Assembly: GCA_024691305.1 (NCBI GenBank)
Contig: JAILNS010000039.1
Location: forward strand, 186,001-250,000
Origin: Lachnospiraceae bacterium
Lineage (GTDB): Bacteria > Bacillota > Clostridia > Lachnospirales > Lachnospiraceae
Reading direction: 5' to 3'
DNA: 64,000 nucleotides
In this document: positions 8,819-17,451 of the stretch, piece by piece
Layout of the letters: each line of letters opens with the position of its first letter
Position numbering within the stretch: position 1 is the first letter of the stretch
Program-made: the position numbers and the translations under genes
Notes under the pieces: model-generated
Database searches by the model: none
Told to the model about the DNA's origin: nothing
What the model saw: only the letters and a program-made list of their open reading frames with translations

Positions 8819-10582
8819 ATGTCAGAACAGGTACCCGGACCTAAGGCCCCGAAGGATCCGACGGCCAAAAGACCATACTTCTATGTTATGCATAACAAGC
8901 AGATATTTGCATCTCCTCAGGAGGACGGACGTGGCATTCAGTTCATATATGAAAATGACGGACGGTTTGCCGACTCGGCGAGACTTGTGGGAAATGTGAC
9001 AGACAAAGAAATCCTGGAACTCATGCCAAAGACGGCAGGTTTTAGAAAACTGGTCCACAGCATAGGCGTGAGCGTATCGGAAAAAGATAATGCAGATGTC
9101 ACCTTTGTCCTTCAGATGTATCCGGAGGATCCCGCAGATCCCGCTACGAATCTTATACGCACATTTAAGGCCGACGGAAATGAACAGCTGATAGTCTTAG
9201 AGGATGAAAAATGGGAAGCGGCCGACGATATAGTCGGACAGATCAGATTCGAATTCGATACCCCGGAGAAACTTGCAACAGTCGATGTAAGACTATATCT
9301 TAACGACGGATTTGAGGCTCCCGAGCAGATCGCGGAAAACGATGTGCCTTTTGAGAGTGATAAATATAAAGAAATGATAAGTCGTAGTCTTGTAAGTACC
9401 GGAGATGAGTCCGGAATCCGGGCACTTATCAAAAAGGCCGAGGCAGGGGAAAAGATCACGCTCGCATTTATCGGCGGCTCAATAACTCAGGGAGCAGGTG
9501 CGATCCCCATACATGAGAAGTCGTATGCGAGGGTTTTTGCAGATGATTTTGCGGATAAATATTCTTCTTATGATAAGACCGAACTGATCAAGGCAGGTGT
9601 GGGCGGAACCCCTTCCGAACTTGGAATGATCAGGTTTACGCGTGATGTCCTAAGGGACGGTGCTAAGAAACCCGACCTTATCGTGATCGAATTTGCGGTA
9701 AATGATGCAGGCGATGAGACAAACGGAGAATGTTATGAGAGTCTTGTGCGAAAGGCACTATCTCTTCCCTGGCATCCTGCTGTGGTGCTCATCTTTGCGG
9801 TATTCTCGGATGATTATAATTTACAGGAGCGTATGATACCCATAGGAGAGCATTACCGTGTGCCTATGGTCAGCGTGAAGAACGCCGTGAGTCCGCAGTT
9901 TAATCTTACGCCCGATGAGGGACGCGTGATATCCAAGAACCAGTATTTCTACGATCAGTTCCATCCAAGCAACAACGGTCATATCGTGATGAGCGACTGC
10001 ATCATGAATCTGATCGATCAGGTAAAAAAGAACATGGAGCGGGCAGGCGTTTCGGATCTTAAATATCCGGATCATATGTCGGCCTATGAAAAAACGATCA
10101 AAGAAGTCCTTAAGCTTAAACCTGTGCTTGGAGACAGATTTGAAAATGTGGAACTCCTTGATAAAAAAGACGATCCGCTTAAGGTAAAAACGATCATCGA
10201 TGCAGGTGATTTTGGAGGCACTGATGATGATATCCAGAGAGTCGAGATGGATTCCGAGGTAAAGGCCGTTCCCGAGTTTCCGAATAACTGGCACTATGCG
10301 GGTCAAAGTAAGGAGCCGAAGCCTTTTGTGATGAAGTGTGTATGCAAAAGGATACTTGCGGTCATGAAAGATTCCGGCTTAGCGCAGTTTGGTAAGGCGG
10401 TCGTTACCGTAGACGGTAAAAAGGTAATGGAATATAACCCTCTTGATATTGGCTGGACTCACTGTAATCCCGTGATCATATACAGCGGGGATGAAACTGC
10501 TGAACATGAAGTGGTAATAAGCATGGCGCCCGGTGATGAAGGAAAGAAATTTACTATCCTTGGATTCGGAGTAGTGGAGTAG
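8819..10582 (+). CDS. SGNH/GDSL hydrolase, probable carbohydrate esterase
   Basis: A 587-residue protein. Residues 1-180 form an N-terminal beta-rich domain; residues about 210-420 form an SGNH hydrolase with nucleophile Ser221 in GGSITQG, Gly262-263 in GVGGT, Asn295 in AVNDAGD, and Asp379/His382 in DQFHPSNNGH. The C-terminal 150 residues form another beta-rich domain. It has no signal peptide. The GH115 gene starts 3 bp after its stop, which argues for removal of acetyl or other ester groups from glucuronoxylan fragments in the cytoplasm. Ester specificity is inferred from context only. Confidence 0.82.
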   Translation: MSEQVPGPKAPKDPTAKRPYFYVMHNKQIFASPQEDGRGIQFIYENDGRFADSARLVGNVTDKEILELMPKTAGFRKLVHSIGVSVSEKDNADVTFVLQMYPEDPADPATNLIRTFKADGNEQLIVLEDEKWEAADDIVGQIRFEFDTPEKLATVDVRLYLNDGFEAPEQIAENDVPFESDKYKEMISRSLVSTGDESGIRALIKKAEAGEKITLAFIGGSITQGAGAIPIHEKSYARVFADDFADKYSSYDKTELIKAGVGGTPSELGMIRFTRDVLRDGAKKPDLIVIEFAVNDAGDETNGECYESLVRKALSLPWHPAVVLIFAVFSDDYNLQERMIPIGEHYRVPMVSVKNAVSPQFNLTPDEGRVISKNQYFYDQFHPSNNGHIVMSDCIMNLIDQVKKNMERAGVSDLKYPDHMSAYEKTIKEVLKLKPVLGDRFENVELLDKKDDPLKVKTIIDAGDFGGTDDDIQRVEMDSEVKAVPEFPNNWHYAGQSKEPKPFVMKCVCKRILAVMKDSGLAQFGKAVVTVDGKKVMEYNPLDIGWTHCNPVIIYSGDETAEHEVVISMAPGDEGKKFTILGFGVVE

Positions 10583-10585
10583 GAA

Positions 10586-13500
10586 ATGAATTTTGTTATA
10601 GGTCAGAATAATCCAAAAGTTAAGATGGTCGTCGCAGATGATGAGTGGCCCGGGGTAAAGAAGATAGCAGGCGTGGTCTGCGAGGATATATATACCGTAA
10701 CGGGTGAGCGATATGAATTATATGTAAGAACCAGGAGTGTGGATGATAAGATCTCAGATCCCGGGAAGGTCCTTGCGGGAGATATGTCTGATGTATCTGT
10801 CATAGTGGCAGGTACGCTCGGACACAGTCATGTTATCGATGATCTTGCCGGTTCGGGAGTTATCGATAAGCATTCGATAAAGGGCAAAAGAGAAGTGTTT
10901 TCTTTTGATATCGTGCCTTATGATGACGGCGCTAAACAGGCACTGGTCATAGCGGGCAGCGATAAGCGGGGGACGATTTATGGTCTTTTGCGCATATCCG
11001 AACTGATCGGGGTCAGTCCCTGGGTATGGTTTGCGGATGTTACCCCCGGTCAAAAAGAAAATGTCACGATCACAGACGCAGATGCGATGATATCCAAAGA
11101 GCCTTCGGTCGAGTACAGAGGTATCTTCATAAACGATGAATGGCCTTCTTTTGGAAACTGGACCTTTGATCATTTCGGCGGGTTTACCGCAAAGATGTAT
11201 GAACATGTCTTTGAACTGATCCTCAGGTTAAAGGGTAATTATCTGTGGCCTGCGATGTGGACATCCAATTTCTCACTTGACGGTCCGGGGCTTGAGAATG
11301 CGATCCTTGCGGATGAGATGGGGATCGTAATGAGTAATTCCCACCACGAACCGTGTCTTAGGCACAGCGAAGAGTGGGATATGGTCAAGGGTGAAGACAG
11401 CGTATACGGGACCGAATGGAATTTTGACAAAAACCGTGAAGGACTTACCAATTACTGGCGAGACGGTCTTAAAAGAAACGGTAAGTTTGAGAACATCGTC
11501 ACCATGGGTATGCGAGGTGAACGTGACAGCGAGCTCATGGGCGATGCAACTTTAAAAGACAATATAGATTACCTGAAGGACGTGGTAAATGTACAGAATA
11601 GTCTGATCGCAGAGACCATAGATCCCGATGTGAATAATGTTCCTCGAATGATCGCCATTTATAAGGAAGTTGAGAAGTATTATTACGGCGATGAGCAGAC
11701 GGAGGGGTTAAAGAACTGGGATGGTTTAGACGGTATAACCTGTATGCTCTGCGAGGATAATCAGGGCAATATGCGCGGACTTCCCACAGATGATGACAGG
11801 GATCATAAGGGCGGCTTCGGGATGTATTACCATTTTGACTATCACGGCGGTCCGGTATCTTATGAATGGATAAACTCAACTACCATAGCCAAGACCTGGG
11901 AGCAGATGAGTGAAGCGTACGAAGCGGGCGTCCGTAAGATATGGATAGTAAATACCGGGGATTTAAAGCCTCAGGAACTTCCAATCTCTTTTTTCATGGA
12001 TCTTGCATATGACTATGATAAATGGGGAGCATCCAATAAGAACAGTGCAGAGGAATATCTGCATAAGTGGGTAGCAGAGCAGTTTAGCGATCCGTATGTA
12101 TCTGCCGGTGAGCGCGCGGCTATAGAAGAACTCATAGACGGATATACCTATCTTAATCTGTGCCGCAAGCCCGAGGCATTAAATGCAGGTGTATATCATC
12201 CTTTTAATTACGGAGAGGCTTCATATATGTTAAGGAAGGCAGCTGATCTGTACCAAAAAGCATCCGGATTAAGTGAAGTATATGAGGATACCCCGATACA
12301 TGATGCATACGAGGAACTTGTAGGATTTCCCGTAAGAGCCACCGCAAACCTGGTCTATATGCATCTGTGTGCGGGAAGGAATGCATCACTTGCCAAGATG
12401 GGATGTCCTTCTGCAAATATATATGCCAAATATACCGATGAATGCTTTAAGGCAGATGAAGTTCTCCGTGATATGTATCATGACCTTGCGGACGGCAAAT
12501 GGAACAACATCATGCTGTCCGAACATATAGGTTTCACCAACTGGAATGAAGAAGAGGCACAGTATCCGCTAAGGACATATGTATACCCTTCACGTAAACC
12601 GCGTATGATAGTGAGATTATCAGAGGGCGAGCGTTGGACAGCCGGTGGAGACTGGACGGGGAAGACTTTATATGCAACCGCATTCCTTGATCCTAAGACC
12701 GATCATACAGGCATTACGATAGAAAATGCCGGAGCAGGGGATTTAGTATGGAAGGCTGAGGCTGATGCGGACTGGATAATCTTGTCCCAAAAAGAAGGGA
12801 CTTTATCCGAAGCACCCGCTCCGGGAGAAGAGAAGATCGAACTCGATATGTTAAGAGAAGATCCGATGTCCGGAATAGGAAGCGTGTGCGAAACGGTGAT
12901 AAATATCGACAGAAAGAGGTTGTCCGAAGCAGTACCGGTTGGAGAGCCGGCTGTTGCTTCTGTCAGGGTAGAGACTGATTTTGCACATGTTGATATCTGT
13001 GTTATCGCGATAAACTATGATGAAGATATGTTACAAAATGCCGGACATTTCATTCCCGTGATACCCAAGGCCTGCATGGATAAGGCCAAAGGACGGATTC
13101 CTGAAGAATTTATTGTAAATGAGTTGGGACTTACCTTAGACGCAGATGATTTTGACAAGAACAACAAGACTACCGACGGAAGATATGAGATACTAAGCCC
13201 TCTTGGAAAATACAGGAGTGCCATCAAAGCATATCCGGTGGTCAGTCATTTTGATATAAACAATGCGCCATCGGTAATATATAATATATATGCTCCGGAA
13301 GGCGGAGATTATGATGTGACTCTCATATGTGCACCTTCAAATCCTATAGACGGAAGCGGCAGATTGCGCATTGGTACGGCCGCAAACGATGGTGAGATTA
13401 TAGTTATATCAATGGTAGATGCAGGATATATGGGCGGTGAAAACAGCTGTCCGGAATGGTGCGCAGCTTCTGTAGACCAGGAGCACAAAAAAACTATGAC

Positions 13501-13633
13501 CATGGAATTAAAGCAGGGACATAATACACTGACTATATATGCTTTAGATCCCGGAACAGTACTTGAGAGGATACTTATAAGACCAACCGGTACAAAGTGG
13601 TCAAAAGGATATATAGGAAGGACAGATAACTGA
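10586..13633 (+). CDS. glycoside hydrolase family 115 (xylan alpha-1,2-glucuronidase)
   Basis: A 1015-residue protein, typical length for GH115, lacking a signal peptide. The N-terminal domain reads like the family (ALVIAGSDKRGTIYGLLRISE), and the catalytic barrel carries YRGIFINDEWPSFGNWT, LKGNYLWPAMW, EMGIVMSNSHHEPC and KIWIVNTGDLKP, all hallmark segments. GH115 enzymes remove (4-O-methyl)glucuronic acid from xylan or xylo-oligosaccharides, including internal residues. The C-terminal region (about 650-1015) contains the beta-sandwich domains usual in the family. It forms a tight unit with the SGNH esterase upstream; the next gene starts 1 bp downstream. Confidence 0.93.
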   Translation: MNFVIGQNNPKVKMVVADDEWPGVKKIAGVVCEDIYTVTGERYELYVRTRSVDDKISDPGKVLAGDMSDVSVIVAGTLGHSHVIDDLAGSGVIDKHSIKGKREVFSFDIVPYDDGAKQALVIAGSDKRGTIYGLLRISELIGVSPWVWFADVTPGQKENVTITDADAMISKEPSVEYRGIFINDEWPSFGNWTFDHFGGFTAKMYEHVFELILRLKGNYLWPAMWTSNFSLDGPGLENAILADEMGIVMSNSHHEPCLRHSEEWDMVKGEDSVYGTEWNFDKNREGLTNYWRDGLKRNGKFENIVTMGMRGERDSELMGDATLKDNIDYLKDVVNVQNSLIAETIDPDVNNVPRMIAIYKEVEKYYYGDEQTEGLKNWDGLDGITCMLCEDNQGNMRGLPTDDDRDHKGGFGMYYHFDYHGGPVSYEWINSTTIAKTWEQMSEAYEAGVRKIWIVNTGDLKPQELPISFFMDLAYDYDKWGASNKNSAEEYLHKWVAEQFSDPYVSAGERAAIEELIDGYTYLNLCRKPEALNAGVYHPFNYGEASYMLRKAADLYQKASGLSEVYEDTPIHDAYEELVGFPVRATANLVYMHLCAGRNASLAKMGCPSANIYAKYTDECFKADEVLRDMYHDLADGKWNNIMLSEHIGFTNWNEEEAQYPLRTYVYPSRKPRMIVRLSEGERWTAGGDWTGKTLYATAFLDPKTDHTGITIENAGAGDLVWKAEADADWIILSQKEGTLSEAPAPGEEKIELDMLREDPMSGIGSVCETVINIDRKRLSEAVPVGEPAVASVRVETDFAHVDICVIAINYDEDMLQNAGHFIPVIPKACMDKAKGRIPEEFIVNELGLTLDADDFDKNNKTTDGRYEILSPLGKYRSAIKAYPVVSHFDINNAPSVIYNIYAPEGGDYDVTLICAPSNPIDGSGRLRIGTAANDGEIIVISMVDAGYMGGENSCPEWCAASVDQEHKKTMTMELKQGHNTLTIYALDPGTVLERILIRPTGTKWSKGYIGRTDN

Positions 13634-13634
13634 C

Positions 13635-14711
13635 ATGGGTAAACAGAATAACCATGGAAAAAAGACAAAAGGCGGCGTAGCTTATCAGACGGAAAAGGGG
13701 CAGCAGGCGGTTACCGGACAGCAGGCGGTTACCGGACAGCAGACAGTTTACGGACAGCAGGATCAAGCAACGCAGCAAGGATACAACAATTGGCAGGGAA
13801 CTGTCGACGATCAGTTTTATGATGGTGAGATCCCCGGATATATTGCCGACGATGAATCTGCACAGACTTACGGCAAGATAGGCCTGGGTATGAGTATAGC
13901 AGGCTTCTTGTCCGGATTTGTGGGAGTAGGCGGGATACTTGATCTTGTGGGCGTGGCGCTCGGAGCAGTGGCTATAAAGAAAAATCCCACGAATAAGAAA
14001 CTCGGGCTGGCTTCCATCGCTATCGGATCAGTGGGATTTCTTCTGACGATGTTCATATGGGCTTTTGCGATAAATAAGTTCATGGAACGTGGGGGATTTG
14101 AAAAATATAATTCCGGATCGGATTATGCACAGACCTATGTTCAGGATACGGACACCGATACCTATACGGATTATGATACCGACACGGATACCACTGTAGA
14201 CACTTATACCGACACGGATACCGCTGTCGACACCTATACCGACACGGATACCGATGAGGTCGCCTCGGATGATGAGACTTCAAAGGTAAGAGAAAAAATC
14301 AGATATGAGATCGGCGATACCGTAACTGTACATACAAGATACGGAGATTATGAAGTAAAGATCAATGGGGTTTCGGAAACCGATGAGAGAAGTGATTATG
14401 CAGATTCCCAACCGGACAGAGTGATTCTCATAGATTACGAGTGTAAGAATATTTCTTATACGTTTGATTTTGATGATTATTATAATGATGAGCTATATGT
14501 AAATACATATTCTTTCAGGGCTTATGACGCTGACGGAATGACTATTGACGATTATCCGTTAGACCATGATTATATTCAGGCTGTCACTCCGGGACATAAG
14601 AGTTCGGGTCAGATGGCATATGGTCTGAATAATGATACCAATTATATAGAGATGGAAATAGCGGATTATGATCTGGAAGGCCCCAAAATTGTGTTAGACC
14701 TTAAGTGGTAA
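13635..14711 (+). CDS. repeat-rich membrane protein with DUF4190- and DUF4352-like domains
   Basis: A 358-residue protein. Residues 20-45 repeat QQAVTG/QQTVYG units. Two hydrophobic helices (about 76-104 and 112-136) with the spacing KKNPTNKKLGLASIAIG resemble DUF4190. A linker of repeated TDTD/TYTD units (DNA 14147-14262) follows, then a C-terminal beta-sandwich from about residue 215 (IRYEIGDTVTVHTRYGDYEVKINGV) like the telokin-type DUF4352. Predicted topology places the C-terminal domain outside the cell. It starts 1 bp after the GH115 stop, so it may be co-transcribed. The role is unknown. Confidence 0.7.
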   Translation: MGKQNNHGKKTKGGVAYQTEKGQQAVTGQQAVTGQQTVYGQQDQATQQGYNNWQGTVDDQFYDGEIPGYIADDESAQTYGKIGLGMSIAGFLSGFVGVGGILDLVGVALGAVAIKKNPTNKKLGLASIAIGSVGFLLTMFIWAFAINKFMERGGFEKYNSGSDYAQTYVQDTDTDTYTDYDTDTDTTVDTYTDTDTAVDTYTDTDTDEVASDDETSKVREKIRYEIGDTVTVHTRYGDYEVKINGVSETDERSDYADSQPDRVILIDYECKNISYTFDFDDYYNDELYVNTYSFRAYDADGMTIDDYPLDHDYIQAVTPGHKSSGQMAYGLNNDTNYIEMEIADYDLEGPKIVLDLKW

Positions 14712-14723
14712 CTGTAATATGGA

Positions 14724-14754
14724 ACAGCCTTGTGCTTATGCACAGGGCTGTTTA
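14724..14754 (+). terminator. terminator ending the esterase/GH115 unit
   Basis: A 12-bp stem, ACAGCCTTGTGC (14724-14735) with GCACAGGGCTGT (14740-14751), loop TTAT, followed by TTATTG. Confidence 0.85.
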
Positions 14755-14810
14755 TTGCTTAGAGTCATCATTTATGCTACTATATATCGGAACTGAATAT
14801 TATAAGTAAA

Positions 14811-15016
14811 CGGTGCCGGCGGGCTATAAAGTATCAGCTGCGTCGGAGAATAGGGAAACAGGTGCAAGACCTGTGCGAACTCGTCACTGTGAAAGAAGAG
14901 TGTGCGACCATGTCGCCCGGAATCAACGTTGATACGATAAGTGAATTCCGGGACAGTCACTGGGAAACCGGGAAGGCGGTCGGATGCGTTGACGCTTAAG
15001 CCAGGAGACCTGCCGT
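14811..15016 (+). ncRNA. cobalamin riboswitch
   Basis: The aptamer landmarks appear in order: GAATAGGGAA, a hairpin CAGGTGCAAGACCTG, the conserved GTCACTGTGA, a long variable arm, CACTGGGAAACCGGGAAGG, and the B12 box AAGCCAGGAGACCTGCC at about 14998-15014. It precedes a DUF4430 gene and an S-component gene on the same strand. About 190 nt separate the B12 box from the first start codon and no clear terminator hairpin is visible there, so the mode of control (translation or a weak terminator) is not settled. Confidence 0.95.
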
Positions 15017-15208
15017 TTATAATGGTACAGGAGAAATCCGGGTCACGAGTAATTGATCGTATCGTTTATCGCACGTTTTGAAATTCTGTCAAAATGGGCT
15101 TATTTGATATGCATTCGCTTTTTATTCCAAACCCTAAGAATCATGATATGTATTTGGACTTCTCTTTGTACCGGAAATTTCTGATTTTCTTTACAGAGAG
15201 GAGACACA

Positions 15209-15628
15209 ATGAAAAAAACAACCAAGATCATCATCTCAGTAGTAGCGGTACTTGCCGTTATATGCATCCTTTTCGGTGTATACAAGGCATTGTCACCCAA
15301 GGCTCAGACCGGATCTAAAGCAGTAAAGGTAGAAGTTACCGATAATAACGGTCAGACCAAGTCGTATGATGTTAAGACCGATGCCGAATTCTTAAGCCAG
15401 GTCATGGATGAGCTTTCCGCAGCAGGAGATTTCTCGTATGAAGGAACCAACGGGGATTACGGTCTTTATATTACCGCGATCAACGGTGTGACTGCCGACT
15501 ATGATGCTGACGGAGCTTACTGGTCCATCATGGTAAACGGTGAGTACGGAATGTATGGCGCTGACTCACAGCCTGTAGCTGACGGAGATACTTTCGGATT
15601 TGTGTATGAGGTCTATGCCGCACAATAA
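15209..15628 (+). CDS. DUF4430 domain protein, candidate surface cobalamin-binding protein
   Basis: A 139-residue protein with one N-terminal membrane anchor (residues 6-27) and an exported domain from about 36. The segment ITAINGVTADYDADGAYWSIMVNGEYGMYGADSQPVADGD matches DUF4430, a fold related to the beta domain of intrinsic factor and transcobalamin. GAGAGGAG lies before the ATG. It is the first gene after the cobalamin riboswitch and overlaps the S-component gene, so a role in capturing corrinoid outside the membrane is a reasonable inference. There is no clear lipobox, so it is probably held by the uncleaved helix. Confidence 0.8.
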   Translation: MKKTTKIIISVVAVLAVICILFGVYKALSPKAQTGSKAVKVEVTDNNGQTKSYDVKTDAEFLSQVMDELSAAGDFSYEGTNGDYGLYITAINGVTADYDADGAYWSIMVNGEYGMYGADSQPVADGDTFGFVYEVYAAQ

Positions 15629-16148
15629 TTCAGATGAACAGCCTAAAAAAATATTTACAGTGACTGACATAGCCACGATCGGAGTCATGGCAGCGCTACT
15701 TGAGGTAGTTAAGGTAGCGCTCCAAAGCATTCCGAATGTGGAACTTGTCACGCTTCTTATCATTGTTTTTACACTGTATTTAGGCCCCAAAGCGCTTATC
15801 GCGGTATGGGGTTTTGTCGGTATGGAATGTGCAGTTTACGGTATAGGACTTTGGACGATAATGTATGTCTATGTCTGGCCCATACTCGTACTTCTTACCT
15901 GTCTTTTGCGCAAATACAAGTCTCAGTGGCCGTTTGTTACCCTGGCTGCGATGTTTGGACTTTTCTTCGGCGCAATGTGCTCCATTCCGTATTTTTTTAT
16001 GGGAGGCCCTGCCACGGCCCTTGCATGGTGGGTTGCGGGCATTCCATACGATATCCTTCATGGTATCACCAATTTCATCGGTGCTGCTGTTCTTTTTACG
16101 CCTCTTACAAATGCATTGAAGCGTATCCGTAATTCTGTTCCGGATTAA
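15615..16148 (+). CDS. ECF transporter S component, probable cobalamin specificity
   Basis: About 177 residues and five to six hydrophobic helices. The N-terminal segment IFTVTDIATIGVMAALLEV fits the S-component pattern that contacts the ECF T subunit. The start is chosen at ATG 15615, with GAGG close upstream; ATG 15606 is also possible. It overlaps the DUF4430 gene by 14 bp. The cobalamin riboswitch upstream points to a corrinoid substrate (compare the CbrT/CblT S components). No EcfA or EcfT gene is in the window, so it would share an energising module encoded elsewhere. Confidence 0.82.
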   Translation: MPHNNSDEQPKKIFTVTDIATIGVMAALLEVVKVALQSIPNVELVTLLIIVFTLYLGPKALIAVWGFVGMECAVYGIGLWTIMYVYVWPILVLLTCLLRKYKSQWPFVTLAAMFGLFFGAMCSIPYFFMGGPATALAWWVAGIPYDILHGITNFIGAAVLFTPLTNALKRIRNSVPD

Positions 16149-16199
16149 TATGTGGTATTATAATTAAATAAATGTCTGTAACACGGAGGTTATCTGGCT

Positions 16200-16544
16200 A
16201 TGGCATGGAAAAGCATCATTCCTGATAAGACCATTGGCGATATAAGACAGGACAGAAAAGGCTCTGCCATCATCGAACAGTACAGGGTATCCAAAGAGGC
16301 TGTTTATTTTAACGGACAGTATCTGCCTCTGTCTGCCATCACGGCCCTTGGCATGGTGAAATCTTCTTTTACCCCCGCAATGTCTTGCGGAAAAGGTATT
16401 CCCGTATATAAAGTCAGAATGGAATACGGCGCTGAGAAGCCGCTTATCCTTATGGTGGAAAAAGAGAAAAACGCAAAGCGCATGGTAGAACTTATACTTG
16501 AGTCAAATCCCGATATAGTTTTTGAAGAAAAAGCCCCGGTTTAA
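16200..16544 (+). CDS. conserved hypothetical protein, PH-like
   Basis: A 114-residue soluble protein with GGAGG about 10 bp before the ATG and a TATAAT box near 16158. It begins MAWKSIIPDKTIGDI and contains alternating beta strands followed by a C-terminal helix (KNAKRMVELILESNPDI), a layout like small PH-like domains. No catalytic motif is seen. The next gene follows after 47 bp on the same strand. The function is not recognised. Confidence 0.6.
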   Translation: MAWKSIIPDKTIGDIRQDRKGSAIIEQYRVSKEAVYFNGQYLPLSAITALGMVKSSFTPAMSCGKGIPVYKVRMEYGAEKPLILMVEKEKNAKRMVELILESNPDIVFEEKAPV

Positions 16545-16591
16545 GTGTAAAGAAGATCAGCAAAAATGCCGATAATTAACGAGGAAAATTA

Positions 16592-17347
16592 ATGTCCGTT
16601 GAAAATGGCGAATGGATCATGCACGGTCTGGATTTTGACGATCCGGGTTGTATAAGGACTGTTGATGATCTGGAAGATTATATAGAAGAAGTCGGATTTG
16701 TGCCCCTTTTTGGAAATGGGATCAGAGGTTTTTCGGTAGAAGAACATACGGATCCCCGGTTTTGGTGGACCGACGATGAGAAGCGTGATCCCTGGAAGTG
16801 GCGTGAGATAATAGCCCGTCGCGGGAAGATCGCATACGGCAAATTTTTTGACAAAAAAGCAGGTTTTATAAGTCTTAGATGGCTGCCGTATTTTGCGAAC
16901 TACAGACGTGACGGATATGATTTTGATGCAAGATGGGAAGACGGGCTTATTAATCGCAGAGAAAAGACCATAATGGATCTTCTTACGGATACCGATGAAG
17001 ACGGGGACATGATATGGCCTGATAAGAGGATACTGTCAACAGAACTAAAGAAAATGGCGGGATTTGGTAAGACAGGTGCAAAGAACTATCCGGGTACGAT
17101 CACAAACCTGCAGATGCAGACATATCTGGTCATACGTGATTTTGTGAGGCGTACCAATAAGCGCGGCGAAGAATACGGAATGCCGGTGTCGATCCTTCAA
17201 CCGCCCGAGACAATATGGGGATATGAGACCGTGACGTCGGCTTATAATGAGAGCCCGTCTGATTCAAGGCAGAAGATAATAGACCATATCCAAAAAATAT
17301 GTGTTGATCCTGACGAATTTGATATAATAAAACTTGTGGGAAAATGA
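16592..17347 (+). CDS. hypothetical protein, possibly AlkZ-related
   Basis: A 251-residue soluble protein with GAGGAAAA before the ATG. It has conserved-looking aromatic patches (GFVPLFGNGIRGFSVEEHT, RFWWTDDEKRDPWKWRE, GFISLRWLPYFANYRRDGY) and a later segment (LKKMAGFGKTGAKNYPGTITNLQMQTYLVIRDF) resembling the winged-helix part of AlkZ/YcaQ DNA glycosylases. I recall similar Lachnospiraceae proteins described as AlkZ-related, but the AlkZ catalytic motif is not evident, so function is open. Confidence 0.55.
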   Translation: MSVENGEWIMHGLDFDDPGCIRTVDDLEDYIEEVGFVPLFGNGIRGFSVEEHTDPRFWWTDDEKRDPWKWREIIARRGKIAYGKFFDKKAGFISLRWLPYFANYRRDGYDFDARWEDGLINRREKTIMDLLTDTDEDGDMIWPDKRILSTELKKMAGFGKTGAKNYPGTITNLQMQTYLVIRDFVRRTNKRGEEYGMPVSILQPPETIWGYETVTSAYNESPSDSRQKIIDHIQKICVDPDEFDIIKLVGK

Positions 17348-17451
17348 TGTTATGATCTTCTGGATCATTGGAAGCCACCATATTCTTTTTTAGTTAAAAT
17401 ATCTAATCTTTAAAAGGTTATATAAAATAAAAAAGGAGAGTAAAGACAACT

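Noticed and set aside
13698-14262. CRISPR-like repeats
   Set aside because: The repeats are short in-frame codon repeats inside a membrane protein; no spacers and no cas genes.
15094-15318. Plus-strand frame between the riboswitch and the DUF4430 gene
   Set aside because: It overlaps the DUF4430 start in another frame, lacks a binding site and resembles leader sequence.
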